A stretch of DNA of 64,000 nucleotides from Zoroaster sp. YZ-2022 (taxonomy: Eukaryota > Echinodermata > Asteroidea > Forcipulatida > Zoroasteridae): the NCBI GenBank assembly GCA_029582265.1, contig CM055821.1, forward strand, positions 44,273,694 to 44,337,693, written 5' to 3'. How positions within the stretch are numbered: the stretch's first letter is position 1; the number at the start of each line of letters is the position of its first letter. A program made the translations under genes and the position numbers. Of the stretch, positions 63,122 to 64,000 are shown piece by piece. The notes beneath the pieces are model-generated. The model had not been told where the DNA came from. It did no database searches and worked only from the letters and a program-made list of their open reading frames with translations.

Positions 63122-63380
63122 TCAAGAAAAGGGCTTGATTTCATACTGTTCCTTGCCCTGTGTTAAAACCATCGGCAGATCAGCTGCAAGACTCATCGTA
63201 CTTCGCAGGCCTATGCGTACTGGCGTAGAATCCGACAGTAAATTGACATCGGCGATTGTAATTTCCACACGGTACCGACCCTTCTTCAGATGAAACGGAA
63301 CAATTTGTAGACGTGGAGGAATTGGGTCAAGAAACCAGACTAGCTTGCTTTGCACCCGATCACAGACTACCGATTGCAAA
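63122..63380 (-). other. unassigned ORF, possible terminal exon
   Basis: An 85-codon frame without an ATG start, containing FHLKKGRYRVEITIADVNLL and PVRIGLRSTMSLAADLPMVL, a beta-rich, protein-like composition in an otherwise stop-dense region. A possible acceptor (gcaatcggtag) lies at its start. Not recognised; could be a host exon or a decayed element. Confidence 0.35.
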
Positions 63381-63744
63381 CGAAATGTAGACTAACTAAT
63401 TTTGGGAAATATTTCAAAAAAGTCACTATAATCATCATTGGAAATTGATACAAAAAATCCACTTTTCTCAATAATGACAGTACACCAAACTGAAGGCGCT
63501 GTTCACCTTGGATGGTGGCTTTATTTTTTACTCTGCACCCTTATTTTTTAATCCTTTTTTATCAACCTTTATGAGACACATCCTTGGATATTTTTATCAC
63601 CGAAGCTTCTGTGGAAAATCAAATATAATATAAAAGAAACTGCAATCAATTAATTGCCATAATGAGGCTGTGTTAAACTTTATGAAGTCATCTCCATTAA
63701 CTAAATTCGTGGAGGAAAATTGTCTTTAAGAATGGGTTGACTAA

Positions 63745-64000
63745 AATAAATCAATCAGTTCCTCAGAAGATTGCTAAGGGCTAACCGAGACTGGCCTGAA
63801 AGTCCATCGAAGAGAAATTATACTTCACACTGGTTAGACCACATCTTTGATATGGGAGCACTGCTTGGAAACCCCATATCACCACTGAAAACATCTCTTC
63901 GCTTGAAAGAGTCCAGAGACGAGCTGGCGTTCAGAGCGGCAAGACCTGCCTGTCGAACTTACGGCAGAAGTCAGTTGCTTTAAACGTCGACTTTCTGCCG
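63745..64000 (+). pseudogene. LINE reverse-transcriptase fragment
   Basis: QFLRRLLRANRDWPESPS, then after a frame change YFTLVRPHL, a stop, and YGSTAWKPHITTENISSLERVQRRAG: the classic LVRPxLEYxxxxW...LExVQRRA block of Jockey/CR1-type LINEs. Stop and frameshift show decay. Runs off the right edge. Confidence 0.75.

Overview
The window looks like a chromosome segment from a marine invertebrate, most likely a deuterostome (echinoderm or hemichordate grade). The signs are spliced genes with GT-AG introns, a nucleoporin gene close to the vertebrate protein, a C-type lectin/PAN gene, tRNA-derived SINEs with ATT tails, LINE 3' ends and very many small DNA transposons and minisatellites. The species cannot be fixed from the sequence alone.

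Left half (about 1-34.5 kb): almost all of one gene on the minus strand, nucleoporin NUP133. I traced 29 coding exons (start codon at 34519, last visible exon 669-731). They join in one open frame of 1025 codons with consensus splice sites; one intron uses a GC donor. The last roughly 110 residues lie beyond the left edge. The introns hold SINEs, TTAA-flanked miniature elements (piggyBac-like), hAT elements, long palindromes, a 44-bp satellite of about 2.5 kb, and minisatellites of 57, 81, 40, 60 and 22 bp.

Middle (about 34.5-46 kb): an intergenic transposon zone. It holds a 4.4-kb foldback structure with roughly 1.8-1.9-kb inverted arms capped by a 20-21-bp satellite, a hAT element with a LINE 3' end nested in it, and a decayed Tc1/mariner-like transposon with about 210-bp terminal inverted repeats and a frameshifted transposase. 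A second gene, 46226-46996 (+), encodes a small secreted protein with a C-type lectin domain followed by a PAN/apple domain, in one uninterrupted reading frame.

Right part (about 47-64 kb): no confidently recognised host gene. It contains AT microsatellites, a tRNA-like SINE, an inverted 15-bp array, a recent tandem duplication (52.3-62.5 kb; about 2.5 copies of a 4.0-4.8-kb unit containing a 63-bp minisatellite), two unassigned exon-like ORFs repeated in it, one unassigned ORF at 63122-63380 (-), and a LINE reverse-transcriptase fragment at the right edge.

The most interesting pattern is that several tandem arrays appear to be internally amplified pieces of miniature transposons. The 44-bp satellite equals the terminal segment of a TTAA element, the 81-bp array equals the terminal segment of another TTAA element, and a 22-bp array sits inside a further copy of that second family.
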